This document shows, one piece after another, positions 32,788-44,781 of a stretch of 64,000 bases of DNA. Position 1 is the stretch's first letter, and the number at the start of each line of letters is the position of its first letter. A model generated the notes under the pieces. It was not told the origin of the DNA and made no database searches. It saw only the letters and a list, made by a program, of their open reading frames with translations. Origin of the DNA: Helichrysum umbraculigerum (lineage: Eukaryota > Streptophyta > Magnoliopsida > Asterales > Asteraceae). Both the position numbers and the translations under genes were made by a program. The stretch spans positions 864,001-928,000 of the forward strand of contig CATIUR010000015.1 of the NCBI GenBank assembly GCA_949592205.1, written 5' to 3'.

Positions 32788-33313
32788 GGTGGCATGCCTA
32801 TACTAGAGTGAAAAGAATTATTATAGGCGAATTCTACCAACGGCAAGTGAGAATCCCAAGACCCACCAAATTCCAACACACAAGCCCTTAACATGTCCTC
32901 GAGAGTCTGAATAGTCCGCTCAGACTGACCATCAGTCTGAGGATGATAAGTAGTGCTCAAATTGACTCTAGTACCCAATTCCCACTGTAAACTCTGCCAA
33001 AACCCAGATGCAAACCGAGAATCTCAGTCAGAAACTATAGAAAACGGAATCCCATGTCTTGACACAACCTCATTAATGTATAACTGCGCCAGTTTACTCA
33101 AAGATGCCGTCTCACTAGTGGCAAGAAAGTGAGCACTTTTGGTCAATCTATCGACAATTACCCAAATCATATCGTTACCCTTAACCGTTTGAGGTAGTTT
33201 GGTCACTAAATCCATGGTTACATGCTCCCATTTCCACTTGGGAATCTCAAGTTGTTTCAAAGCTCCATATGGTTTTTGATGTTTGGCTTTTACTTGCGAG
33301 CAAATATGGCAAG
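32788..33313 (-). pseudogene. Integrase middle part of element H
   Basis: Minus strand: HICSQVKAKHQKPYGALKQL, then WEHVTMDLVTKLPQ with the first catalytic Asp, DMIWVIVDRLTKSAHF, INEVVSRHGIPFSIVSD with the second Asp, a TGA at 33024-33026, then LSTTYHPQTDGQSERTIQTL with the catalytic Glu and VEFAYNNSFHSSIGMPP, where T is inserted. The TGA stands where Arg is usual in an SDRDSRF motif. It links to the HHCC part at 53849-54600. Confidence 0.9.
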
Positions 33314-34778
33314 TGATGAACGCCAAAATGTGCTATTTTATAGTACTAATTGCCCCTTTATTCAATACATTTTTTATGCATTTTAATTGAATTTGATACT
33401 CATTTCGTTCATATTTGCATTTAGGTGTTATTTGGAGCTTGAATCGGAAAATAAGCGGAAAACGTGCGAGTATTGAAGAAAATAGTTAAAAGGGTTGAAG
33501 TTTGAAGAATGGAGGTCGGCTAGCTGAAAAGTTGGATAAATCAATCCATACGGCGTATGGATTTCCATACGGCGTATGGATGTTGTGAGCCGGGCAGCCA
33601 GTTTACGCGGGCCTGATCCATGGGCCAAATCAATTCATACGGCGTATGGATGTCTATACGGCGTATGGATTGCCTCGGCAGAAACCCTTAATAACTCATT
33701 TTTTCTTCATTTTGAGAATAATCAATTCTCATTCTCTCTCAGCCGTTTTCTCTACATTCTACCACCATTTTAGACCACTTTTGAAGGATTGAAGCTTAGA
33801 GAATCAAAGGCTTTTGTTCATTCATCCATAGTTTTGATTTTTCGGTTAGAATTCGTTTCTTCTTTTCATTTGATTATGATTATGGTTTCGTTTTCAGTTC
33901 TGACTTTCTGTTATAATATGAGTGGCTAAGTTTTTAATACAATTGTTTAGATGATAATACTCGAATAATGATTTGATTATTGAATTGCGGATTTATATCG
34001 GATTTTATGAATGTTTATATGTTTACTTGATGATCCATGTTTAATTATTAATTATTGATGATAACCTAGCGTGATGATCTATTGATTTGTGATCATTATT
34101 GATGATTTTTGATTTTAATTAATGATTATCACTAAATAGATTGAGTTTGATAGGCTAGGGTTAATTATGATTAATAATTGGTAATGAACGTGATAGCTAT
34201 TGATTAGTTATAAACTTTGTTGATTCAAATTGCAAAAGTAAATCATATAAACGGTGTAGATTTAATTCATAACTCAATTTGGTGGATAACGTTACATTGA
34301 ACTGTTAACGGGTTGAAAACAACTTTATATCTTTCTTGATTGTGTTTAATCAATTAATCTTGTAAGGATAATTGATACATTTGTTATGTCACAATAAAAT
34401 CCGTATATTAGCAATTCAATAAAATGATAATCAGAGTCTGAGGAAAATAATCTAAACAATTGTGTTTCTTTTATTATTTGAATTAAATAATCTTTTTAAG
34501 TAATTATTTTATTATTTCTTTATTTTATTATTAAGTTTTATTTAATAAACCATTTTTAATAATTGTTTGCCAATTGTTCGATCGGAACTAAAACGCCACC
34601 ATTATTTATTGCTTTCATTATTTGTATCAATTTCCAATTTATTTAATTAAACAACTGTTCCCTGTGTTCGATCCGGACTTATCATACTATACTATTATAT
34701 GACCAGGTATTCTTGCCTGAGTTGTGTATAGTTAGTAAGGTAATTTCCATTTTAAAATAAAGCTCTGTTTACACAGCA
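33314..34778 (+). repeat. 5' LTR of element A
   Basis: 1465 bp, TGATGAACGCC to TTTACACAGCA. Contains four CCATACGGCGTATGG-type palindromes at 33546-33668, a pyrimidine-rich leader (CTCATTCTCTCTCAGCC near 33728) and an AT-rich U5. Confidence 0.85.
33546..33668 (+). repeat. Four palindromes with CCATACG arms in the A LTR
   Basis: CCATACGGCGTATGG at 33546-33560 and 33565-33579, with variants at 33635-33649 and 33654-33668. Each has 7-bp arms around a single G. They are two close pairs about 90 bp apart, 60-180 bp upstream of the leader. Confidence 0.92.
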
Positions 34779-34787
34779 CCAAGTTTT

Positions 34788-34805
34788 TGGCGCCGCTATC
34801 GGGGA
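34788..34805 (+). promoter_or_regulatory. PBS of element A, tRNA-Asp type
   Basis: TGGCGCCGCTATCGGGGA preceded by AAGTTTT, nine bases after the LTR end. Typical of Athila, with three differences from TGGCGCCGTTGCCGGGGA. Confidence 0.85.
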
Positions 34806-34986
34806 CCGGTTTGATTCAATTAAATAAGCTGGAAGTTGTCTTTTGTTTATTTGTGTGTTATTTTTAGTTAGTTCATCTTTTATTTGGTACTTTGATTAGT
34901 TATTTTTTCCTTTTTAAGGTTAGTTTATAAGTTAGGTTGTTTTAGTAGCCTGTTCTACTGAATTGAAAAGTTCATTGCAGGAGTTT

Positions 34987-36564
34987 ATGACCCGAACAAC
35001 AGTTCCAGACCCAACCGACCCTTTTGAAGAACCCGAACGTATATTTCATCAATGAAGACGCGCTGCTTCCGCACCACCGAACTCGCCGTTAATCAACATT
35101 TTTCTTAGCGACGATTTCGAGGTTTTTACCTATAATTTTTCACCCCCGCGAACCAGAAACTACCATTCGTATCTAGAAAGCGATTTCGGAGAGTACCTAA
35201 AATTCCTTTTTAGAGATCAAGCAGAACCGGACATCGCAATGGCAGACGATATCGCCAACATAACTCTTGAGGAGTATTCAAGTCGAATGCGTAATGGCCG
35301 AGGCACTGGAGTAGTAAGGCCGGAAATTGCGCAAGATGTGGAGTTTGAAATCAAAGGACAGTTCCTCAAGGAGATTAGGGAGAATCCTTTTCGTGGAGAA
35401 GAAAGGGACGACGCTAACGATCATTTGGAGAAGATCGTGGAGATAGCCGATATGTTCAACGTTCCCAACATTACACGAGATCAAGTCATGCTCCGAGTAT
35501 TCCCTATCACACTCAAGGGAGCCGCTAAAAGATGGATTTAAAACGAGCCAGCTGGATCCATCACCACATGGGACGACCTTTGCACGAAGTTTCTTAAGAT
35601 GTATTGCCCTCCTTCCAAAACTTCGAAGATGATCGATGAGATTAGAAATTTCAAGCAAAAAATTGATGAGTCGTTACACCAAACTTGGGAAAGATATAAG
35701 GACTTAATGCATAAGTGCCCGCAGCACGACCTTAACGATCAGCAAATCGTGAGTATTTTCTACAAGGGGGTAGATCGTGCAACGAGACAGCAACTGGATG
35801 CACAAGGGCCTATTCCTAAAAAGGTTCCTCGGGATGCTTTAGCTGCTATTCGTGACCAAGCAAAGCACTCTCAGCTATGGAATGATGGTACCTCTAGAAG
35901 GAAGAGGACTGTGGATAATGAAGATGGGCTTGCAGCCATCACGGCTAAGCTAGACAGCATGGGTAGAGATATAAAGAAGGTCACGGAGACTGTTCATGCT
36001 ATCCAAGTAGGATGTGACAACTGTAGAGGAACCAATTTAGTGAAGGATTCCCCTGAGATGGGAACGGGAGAAGTGACTGAGGAAGTTAAGTTTGGGGAAG
36101 CTCAAGCACCATATCGTCAAGGCGGTGGAACATTCTTCAGGAGACCATACCAAGATGGAGGTCGTCAGTTTCGCCAAAATCAACCAGGATTGTACACCAA
36201 GGAGCAACAGACTGCACCATCTTACGATAAACAAACCAACTTAGAAGAGATGATGGGAAAGTTTCTCACCACCAATGAGAAATTCATTGCCAATTCTGGA
36301 CAAAGAATGGATGCCACTGATGCAGCATTAAGAAACCAAGGGGTTGCAATCAAACATATTGAAGGGAATATTTCCAACATTGCTAAAGTTCTTCAAGAGA
36401 GATTTCCTGGAACTCTCCCTGGATACACTGAAACCAATCCAAGTGATTAAGCTAAGGCGGTGATCACCAGAAGTGGAAAGATTCATGAAGATCCGGTCGT
36501 CAAGAAGAAACCTGTTTCTCAACCCTTACCCGAGAAAGAAAAGGAAGTAGAAGTTGTTGAAAGT
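34987..36564 (+). pseudogene. Gag of element A (three nonsense codons, cut by N)
   Basis: Gag makes the particle shell. One frame from ATG 34987 (MTRTTVPDPTDPFEEPERIF) with stops at 35053 (TGA), 35539 (TAA) and 36448 (TAA). Athila/Tat gag features are IKGQFLKEIRENPFRGEERD, DANDHLEKIVEIADMFNVPN, LRVFPITLKGAAKRW, SITTWDDLCTKFLKMYCPPS, KIDESLHQTWERYKDLMHKC and FYKGVDRATRQQLDAQ. No CCHC knuckle is seen, which is usual for this lineage. The stop at 36448 lies before AKAVITRSGK, where Gln is usual, and 35053 fits an Arg CGA hit at a CpG. The frame runs in phase to 36564 and continues at 48786. Confidence 0.88.
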
Positions 36565-38262
36565 TGTCGTCACTCCTATCGGTCGGTCGGATTTGACTCC
36601 GGTCGTTGTTCCAACAGCAACAGAAGCGGCGGACAGTGAGTTTTAAATTTATAAGAGCTGGGGCTCAAACTATAAGTACTACCTACCTTGGGAGCAAGCA
36701 GTAAGTATAACTCGAGGTCGTTCTTAAATCGGAGCGAATTGAAATAAAGCGGGTCACCAAAGATTATGGTCGCAATTAGGATGGGGGTAGGTAGATAGAT
36801 TTTTGTTTGGAAGGTTTTGTTTTATAATTATCCTAAATGCAGAAAAGTAAATAACAAGAATTGAAATTAGGGTTTAAGCAGACGGGTAGAGATGTGATTG
36901 CTGAAACTTGGATAACTAGGGTTTCGGGATGATGTTCATTATAAAATTGATTGGAGATTTACCAGATAAAGAGTAGACATACTTTCGGTGTAAACACTAG
37001 GACCCTACGTTCAGGTGAAACCCTAGAAACATATGTCACTGGAATCCTAGGTTATCATGATTCTGATCAGATCAGGCTGTTTTCAAACCCTCCTGAGCCT
37101 TTGCTTAACTAAGACAAAGTCACCCTAAATGTTCTAGGGATCAGGCATAAGGCAACATACCGCAATTGTATTTACTGACCTTTCTTAACACCTAATCGTC
37201 TATTTACTTTTATTATAGCAAATACTGATTGTATCTTGTGTATGTTAAACTATTGGTGTGATTAGGTTTTTGCATGTCTAGGTATATGATTGACACTACC
37301 CTGTATTGTTTCTATTGAAGCACATACTTAACCATCATAAATATAGACCCTCCTTTACAGTCAGGCGTTCATCCCTAGGAGTAATCACGGTGTACAGGGC
37401 AATTAGGCATTTCCAAAGTGTTCCAAACCCTAGATGTACTGATGGTGTACTGGGCATTTAAGCATTTCCACAGTGTTTCAGATCTTAGGTGTACTAACGG
37501 TGTACAGTGCAACAAGCATTTCCACAGCTTTGATTCCTAGACCACAGTTCTAGAAGGGTCACTTCTAGGTAATTCACGATGAAACAATCCATGTCATTTC
37601 CTTAGCTTCCACGTATTTGTACTCCACACGAGGTGTTTCCAACGCTATACGAAGTACCGTGCCTTTTAAAGGAAAGTTCATAGTTTCATACTGTAACTGG
37701 AGATAATTGTATATTCATAGTATTAGGGTTGATCAGATCCTATCCTAGGGCAACAGTCACGTGAAAGTCTGGAAAGGGTGATGAGAGACTAGATCTATAT
37801 TCAGGATAAGCTTAATCAGATACACAGCATAACAATTTCCAATCGTATAAATGAAACATTAATTTAACATCATCCCTAATCCTAATATCTACATTTCAAC
37901 AATCACAATATTAAACTACTCTATAAACATGGCAATATGCAGAATACAAACTGAAATAACATAAAGCACAAGCATTATAACAGTAAGTAAAGTTTAGATA
38001 TCACCGGGAATACAGCAGTGTAACACTGAGGATTACAAATAGTCTGAACTTGAAAAACTCGTTACAACAATATTACCAAGCTAAACCTTCCTCTAGACTC
38101 GAACCGTAAGCTCAACCCTAACCTTTCTCCTCTAACTCCTAAGAGTAGTGCTAGAGAGAGAAAGTTAGAGAGAGAAAGTGAAAAAAAGAGAGAAATGAAA
38201 GTGAGAGAAATGTGAGAATGTGTGAATGTGTTAAGGTGTGTGGAATGAGGAGGGGTGACCCT

Positions 38263-38271
38263 CTATTTATA
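38263..38271 (-). promoter_or_regulatory. TATA box of the N 3' LTR
   Basis: TATAAATAG on the minus strand, about 80 bp downstream of the palindrome array, before a CTCTCTAAC-rich leader. Confidence 0.6.
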
Positions 38272-38348
38272 GGCAAAGCTTCAAATCTTCCGTTCAACTC
38301 GCGAAACAACACGTACAAGCAAACGAAGCAGCATAAGGGGGCAAGGGG

Positions 38349-38442
38349 GCCGTATATGGCCTTGGTAGGGCCGTATACGGTGTGTACAAGGCCGTATACG
38401 GTCTGTATAGGGCCGTATACGGTTCCCTAGGCCATATACGGT
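38349..38442 (-). repeat. CCGTATACGG palindrome array, N 3' LTR
   Basis: Five units about 20 bp apart, each GGCCGTATACGGT or a one-base variant. The core CCGTATACGG is a perfect 10-bp palindrome. Confidence 0.92.
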
Positions 38443-38937
38443 GTCCGTCTGATTTCGTTCGTTGCTTAAAACGCCCGTATCTCCTTCGTTATGCGTCCGT
38501 TTGACCTGATTCTTTCGCGTGTGTCTTCGTAATTCCGTTACGCTTCTAATGATGTCAACTTCACTGAAATTGGATGTGTATAGCTCAAGCATAGCCGAAA
38601 TGACTTTATAGGGTCTGATACTGCTCAGTCTTCTCCGTTCTTTATCCGATTTGCATGATTCTTGATTTTCCCGTCTCGATTTTACCTGTTTTATCATATG
38701 ATGAAGTTAGAATGTGATCTATATACGGTAAATGAGGCCGGAGGATTTTGTGCACGTTTATTCGCCCTGATTTGCTTGTTATTTGGACGTTTTAGATGAT
38801 TTTTGCAGCAACGCCTGTATTTAGACCACTTTAGTGAATTTTAGTAAATAATGATCATTTTGGAATGTTTTCACTAAAGATACGTCCAAAAAGTGAGGAA
38901 TATTGCCCTTAAAAACATGACTATTTGAGTCACATCA

Positions 38938-41322
38938 AGTTATCCCACACTTAGGCGTTGCTTGTCCTCAAGCAACACTCAGTTAGAAAAAAACATTTAA
39001 AATTTGGTTTTTAAGGGGCGAGTCAAAATAATTTCAAAAGATACCACTTCTAATATGACTAAGACTGTTTAAGAATAAGGGAAAGGATAAGATGATCCTT
39101 TCAGAAGCAAGAAGCAATTATCATCAAGCATACTACCAATCCTCGTGATCTTGGAGTACACATGACTAGTCGATCTCACTAAAGGTGGTCACTCAATTCA
39201 CTCAAAGTGTATCGGGTTTCCTATCAATCTAGAACAAATGAAATCGCTCAAATAAGCCAGTCATGCAGCACTCATCGTCATAAGCTTGGTCGAGAATCGG
39301 ATCTCCACCACTTACGTGAGGACGGTGCTAACTATCCCAGGACATTCAACGGGTTGTAGTATTTGGTGAGGTTTAGGGGTATGGGTAGTGGTATATGTTT
39401 TGTTGTAGGGTTTTGACTCATCTTACAACTCAAAGATAGTGAAAAACTTTATTTCAGAACGGAATGGAGGATTTTGTAGCTGCTCGTCTTCTATCGAATT
39501 TTCCTTGAGAAGGTGATACTCGAAGCACTCAGCTTTATTTGATGGAACTATTTCTTTCTCTTTTCTTTGATTTTCTACTTTTTATTTTTCTTTTCTTCTT
39601 CAGAACTTCTTTGCCAGAGAATTTCTAAGGATATTTTATATTGATTCTTTCAGAAATCCTTTTCGGAAATTTAAATCATTGATCTTGAACTTCAATTTCC
39701 TTTATCGTGCAAATTTTTCGCACTTTTGACTTTTTAGAGTACACAGAAGAGGAAGACTTTGGAGCATAATTGAAGAGGATGTTCCAAAAGATGTTTTTCA
39801 CGACCTTAGAAACTCCAAGATGAGATTTTGGGAAATTTTGGGTGAGTAGGGGTTTAGTACGAGGGTTTTTATGAAATGAAAGGTTTAGGCTCAACAGGGT
39901 TTACTAGGCGGATCATCGATACTGAAAATAAGTATCGGAAGGGTTTTGGGCTTGAAGAGATATGTAAGAATTGGGTTTAAATCCTAAGGAATGTCAAGAT
40001 CATCTAGCTGCACCTATACCGCGTACGGTACACACCAATGTGGTCTCGAAACGTATGTCTGGAGCAAGTTCTAATTCAGAGATGCAAGCATCGGCACACA
40101 CAAGAAATGAAAGTGAAGCATTAAGGATGAATGCTTTTAGGCTCAAGATACCTCACTACAAAATAGGGTTGTATGTTCCTAGCCATGCTCCTTTTTGATT
40201 ATTGTCTCTTGCTCGAGAAATTTCTACCTTATTTTCCCTATATTCCAAAATACCTTACTCATATTTTGAGAATGATTCATTTCGAAAGTATTTAACTCAA
40301 AAACTTAGAGTTAGTTTCACAATTTAACTCATAATTTTAAATTTTTGAAAAAGATTTGAAAAAAAAATTATTTGAAAAAGTTCGTTTTTGGGGAAACATT
40401 TTCTGAGTAATGCTATTTTGGACATAAAATCGCCTAAAATTATCCAAGGTATTCTATACCTAGCTATCCCACACTTAGAGGAACATTGTCCCTAATGTTC
40501 TCTTGAGTTGAGTTTTTACCTGAGGTAAAATCCCACACTTAGAGTTTGAACATGTCAGAAAATGTTTCTTAAGTGTTAAATTTGGGTTTGAATCCCACAC
40601 TTAGTGATAAGCTCAGGATAGGGTATAGATTATAACAAGCTAATAAGACAGAATATATGTGATCATGAAATGGATAGAGGGTTAAGAAACTCCCCACATA
40701 ACGTTTGAACGTTTTGAAGCTTATGAAATTTTGCAGGAAAGAGAGAGTTGAAGCGAGCTTTCTTCTGCATTCTTCTTGAAGGTCAGTAAGCTTCAATTGG
40801 GTTATCCGGTGTCATGTATCCAACGTTATCAGAAATCAACTTCAATTCTTTTAAGTAGGGAATCTTATGGTGTAGAATCCCATACTTTAGTTTTTTGAAG
40901 AAACTGGAGTGATTTCGATAAGTGTTTGTGGTGTGGGGAGTGATCCCACACTTAGTTCTTTGAAGTGCTTGGATACAAGGAAGTTTTGAGAAGAACGAGG
41001 CCCCTCCATGAGATGTTGAATGTTCCGCAGTCTGCAAATATTGAAAGCTGGTTCGGGTTGCCTTTTGACTTCACGGATTTTTCTTCTTGAAAGTGCGCCA
41101 TCTCGCTTATTTTCACGTTCATTCACAACATTTCTACTTATTTGACAGAAAGAAAATAAAACATAATAAGTAATAGCATAATGTAAATAAGGATAGAGTG
41201 ATCAACCAACTAGTGGCTGATACAAATATGTTCCAAAAGTAAGGTCCAATAGTAGCCAAACAAACACAAGATAATAATAATAATGTCTGAAACCAAAGTC
41301 AACTGATGCAAATGGGGCATGT
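38938..41322 (-). other. Non-coding 3' internal region of element N with repeated PPT-like motif
   Basis: 2.4 kb without a protein-like ORF. On the minus strand the 13-mer CTAAGTGTGGGAT occurs exactly five times (38942-38954, 40466-40478, 40530-40542, 40592-40604, 40943-40955), with a variant at 40877-40890. The copy next to the LTR is in PPT position; the others could act as extra plus-strand primers. The rest is AT-rich with no further structure that I can name. Confidence 0.7.
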
Positions 41323-43056
41323 CTATGAGGCTGGGGATCCCTGTTCAGGTATGTCATCATGCTGAGTAGGGGCTGGTGTTGTGGATGGTCCTACGACTGA
41401 CTGCTGGCCACTCGATACTCTATGTCCTTCTTCAGCAGTGATAAGCTTGAGCTGAATCAAAATATCTCTGAGTGTAGCTGCCGGCAGCTTCATCGGATCT
41501 GTAATACCCCACTGTAGCAGAATGTCTGATGTGATCTTGGCATCCTCAAGTAGTTTCATATAGGCCTGACGAAGCATGGTCTCGGTGGGCACATCTGAAG
41601 AAGAGATCGGTCCAAGGTTCAGTAACCTCCTGGAAGTGTCAAAAGATAGAGCATCCGTGCCCAAATAAACTGTGTCAGCACGGTAAGATCCACTGGCGAC
41701 TGGCTGGGTAGGATGAGAAATCACAGGTGCAGAAATCACTGGCTGAACTACCGGTATCTCGGTCTCAACTGACTGGACCTGCTCTGGTACTGGTGTGGTC
41801 CGGATAGCGGGTGATGGTGTATGGGTGGTATGTGATGGGATGGATGTATGTGGTGGTGCTATGGCTGGTGGTGGTGGACCGCATCGGTACATGTAAGGCT
41901 CCGGGTCAAGAATACCAAGTTTCCTGGAAATCAACAGCTGATGGGAACGGCTAACCTGAAGAGCATGCAAAAGATAATACTGTGTCAGCGAGGTCACTGG
42001 ATCTGTGTAGTGAACAGTAGCCTGAGCTGGTGGCTCGGCTATCTCAGCTCCTCCATGCGGGACACTAGCATGATTAGTAGGTGCTCGGGCTCTATCAGAT
42101 GGGCCATCCTCAGTATCTGCAACAGGTGAGGATCCTCTAACACGCTTCCCAGGGAGACGACATCCTGGAATGATCTGTTTGGTGTTCTTCCATAGGCACT
42201 GCCTCTGCTCATCTACCTCAACAAGATGGATCAAATTACAGTATTCCAAGTTGAATGACAATAAACGAGAACAAACAGTAAACTCCTCAATGTGGGCCTC
42301 AGTCAACAATCTCATACTATACAGCAATCTAGTAATAATCGACCCCATGAACATGTGCTTATCCAAGTCTGTCTCATCCCAAAGTCTCTCAGCGATCAAG
42401 AAAGCAACATTCAGGTTCTTTCCTCCTATGATTTCTTCCATGAACTTCAACTCTTCGGCACTCACAGCTCCACCTTCCTTCTTTCCAAATATAGAACATG
42501 CTTGCAACTTGTGAAGGATGTGATGAACCGGCTTGATGAAGGTGGATGACTTAACAAAGCTCCTAAAGTTTGATCCTGCTAAATCCATCCAAATATCCTT
42601 ATGGTTCTTGTTTGGTAGGCTGGAGATGTCTTGAACACTGTTTCTGAACCATGCAGAGTTGACCTGAGACTCTGTATATAAACCAAGATACACTCCCAAG
42701 TCGGCAACTGAGATATGATGAATCTGTTCCTGAAACCTGAATGAAATCTTTCTTTTGTCGGATACGCTCATTTTTGGATTCAGCTGGTAAGTCATCATGA
42801 ACTCTGTCACTACTTCTCGGTATGCATACTCATCTATATCGAAGAGACAGAGAAGGGCATTGTTCACTTGACCATCGGTCTCATATATCAACAAACTCTT
42901 CAACTCATCCCTGATCCCTAGCTTAATCATGTCTTTCCATACCACATACAGATTACTGCCTATCGGTCGCTGCAACCACTGGCGAATGAGTGACCTATTC
43001 TTTGAAGATTTGGCCAAGTAGCTAAGTGAAGGTGGGCAATTATCCATATGTGACAA
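41323..43056 (-). CDS. ORF B of element N, ATHILA ORF1-like protein
   Basis: Intact 577-codon ORF. The N-terminal 300 residues resemble the ATHILA ORF-1 / plant transposon protein family found in Athila elements: RKISFRFQEQIHHISVADLG and VYLGLYTESQ near 105-130, FIKPVHHILHKLQACSIFG near 170-195, then SAEELKFMEEIIGGKNLNVA and DKHMFMGSIITRLLYSMRLL near 235-255. A basic GKRVRGSS stretch follows near 305, then a Pro/Thr/Ser-rich low-complexity tail. The function of the family is not known; it was once proposed as env-like, but I see no signal peptide or membrane segment. It keeps a full open frame while most others in the window are broken, which suggests recent activity or selection. Confidence 0.75.
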   Translation of the reverse strand: MSHMDNCPPSLSYLAKSSKNRSLIRQWLQRPIGSNLYVVWKDMIKLGIRDELKSLLIYETDGQVNNALLCLFDIDEYAYREVVTEFMMTYQLNPKMSVSDKRKISFRFQEQIHHISVADLGVYLGLYTESQVNSAWFRNSVQDISSLPNKNHKDIWMDLAGSNFRSFVKSSTFIKPVHHILHKLQACSIFGKKEGGAVSAEELKFMEEIIGGKNLNVAFLIAERLWDETDLDKHMFMGSIITRLLYSMRLLTEAHIEEFTVCSRLLSFNLEYCNLIHLVEVDEQRQCLWKNTKQIIPGCRLPGKRVRGSSPVADTEDGPSDRARAPTNHASVPHGGAEIAEPPAQATVHYTDPVTSLTQYYLLHALQVSRSHQLLISRKLGILDPEPYMYRCGPPPPAIAPPHTSIPSHTTHTPSPAIRTTPVPEQVQSVETEIPVVQPVISAPVISHPTQPVASGSYRADTVYLGTDALSFDTSRRLLNLGPISSSDVPTETMLRQAYMKLLEDAKITSDILLQWGITDPMKLPAATLRDILIQLKLITAEEGHRVSSGQQSVVGPSTTPAPTQHDDIPEQGSPAS

Positions 43057-44781
43057 AAGAAAAGAAAAGATTAAACCATAATAGTGGAATATTAATGGAT
43101 ATGCTAAAGTACTTCCAGATTTTCAAAAAAAATTGGAAATGTAGGCTTTAGAAATGGGCATATCCAGAAATTTTAAAATTGCTAAACCTAACCGCAACCA
43201 ACCACAAATCCAAAAACTTTTATCAACTTATGTCTAACTAAGGGGAAGTGGCACAAAGCTTCAAGTTCCTAGCATAATCAAAGCAAGTCAACAAGGTACC
43301 TAACTTAATTATCCCAAGCACTAAAAACTTAAATACTTCATGTTCATGGTTAATCAATCTAAATGAGCTTAAATCCAAGGTCATATAATTATCTCAAGTA
43401 AATCAATTAATCATAAAAGGGCATATTACCAATTAAATATGCAATCCAATTTTCCGCAATTTCCAAAAGACATAAAGCTTTATTTACATGATTTCAAGCA
43501 AAGAATGAAAGTAAACTTATTTGACAAAATGGTAGTTTTTAGAAAATGGCGTTTTTGTTGGTTTCATTTCAAAGTCATACACTTTATTAGTTAAAGTGAT
43601 AAACTTTAAAAATGATTAAATGAACCGAAGCTTGTTTTGATAATCTTGTAAGCTTTTTAAGTTTAGAAAAGTCATAAACATGGTTTAAGAATAAAGGTTT
43701 TAAGTGAAAATGATGTTTGTGATGATTTTATCAAAAATTAGCTCACTTTAATTACCAAAAACTAGCTTAATCATTTTCTAATTGCAAATGATCAATCAAA
43801 ACATGTTAACCTATCATATTTAAGCATAACTCAATCAACAAAAGTCAACATAAATAATTAATCAACCAAAAAGTCAAACTAGCTATAGTTCATCCAAAAA
43901 GTCAACACTTTAATCTCCAATCTTGCAATTAAGCCAACAAATCACTAGATTATGTTTGTAATCATGTTAAGCATCAAGATAAGCATGGAATAACACTAAA
44001 GATTGCAACTTTTAACCATGAAATCTATGAAAATGAGTTACAAGCCCTAATTTTTAAAGTTTCATGAAAATCACAAAATTAGGTCAAGGATTACCTTAAA
44101 CTTGATGTAGTGATGTTGTGGATGCAAGAAAGATCATAAAATGATGAATTTTGAGCTTGGAATCATGCAAAAATGGTTGAGTAATGGAGATTTGGTGATG
44201 GTGAAGGTGAGGCTGACGGTGGGGGTGGAGGAAGAAAAGGGGAAGAAGATGAAGTTTGAATTGTTTTGTCATTTTGTGTTGGCTAAAAGTCCCTTTTATA
44301 CCCTTTCAAACGCACGCGATTTAAGATTCAAGAAAGATACGAAACATACAAGTAAAATTTCAAAGTGAAATTTTTTTTTAATAAAATAATTTTAAAAAGT
44401 ATGTTCATAATTTTCTGAACCTTTACGCACAGTCTGAAAAGATATTGTGAATCGTACGCGAAATCGTATACGTTTTTATTTAAAACAAGACAATATTTTT
44501 GTGTTCTTTAAAATTCAAGACGAATTCAAAATTAATTTTTTCAAAAATTAAAAATAGACTTTTTCAAATTTTCTGAAAATGTCTGTAATTCGTTTCGGTG
44601 TTGCGCGAATTTGAATTAAAAGAACGTTTTCTTGTGTTTTTAAACGCAAGCTTTTAAATTTAAAAATAAACTACTAATATTACTTAGCCTAAATACTTAA
44701 AATAAAACTAAATTAACTAAAGTTTGGGTTGCCTCCCAAAAAGCGCTTGGTTAAAGTCGGTAGCTCAACTTTTGGACAAAT
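43057..44781 (-). other. Spacer between ORF A and ORF B of element N
   Basis: 1.7 kb, strongly AT-rich. I see no ORF of protein-like composition and no repeat array. It occupies the place where pol would be expected. Confidence 0.5.

Larger units (their letters stand above)
36565..38937 (-). repeat. 3' LTR of element N
   Basis: TGTCGTCACTCC to GAGTCACATCA on the plus strand. Contains a palindrome array (38349-38442) and, on the minus strand, a TATA box (38263-38271) and a pyrimidine-rich leader (38100-38215). Confidence 0.95.

Noticed and set aside
32724..32978. 84-codon minus-strand ORF as one protein
   Set aside because: Its C-terminal third is T LTR sequence; the real integrase part ends at 32788.
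39676..41126. Small ORFs on both strands in the N 3' internal region
   Set aside because: Low-complexity, no conserved features; they overlap the repeated PPT-like motif.
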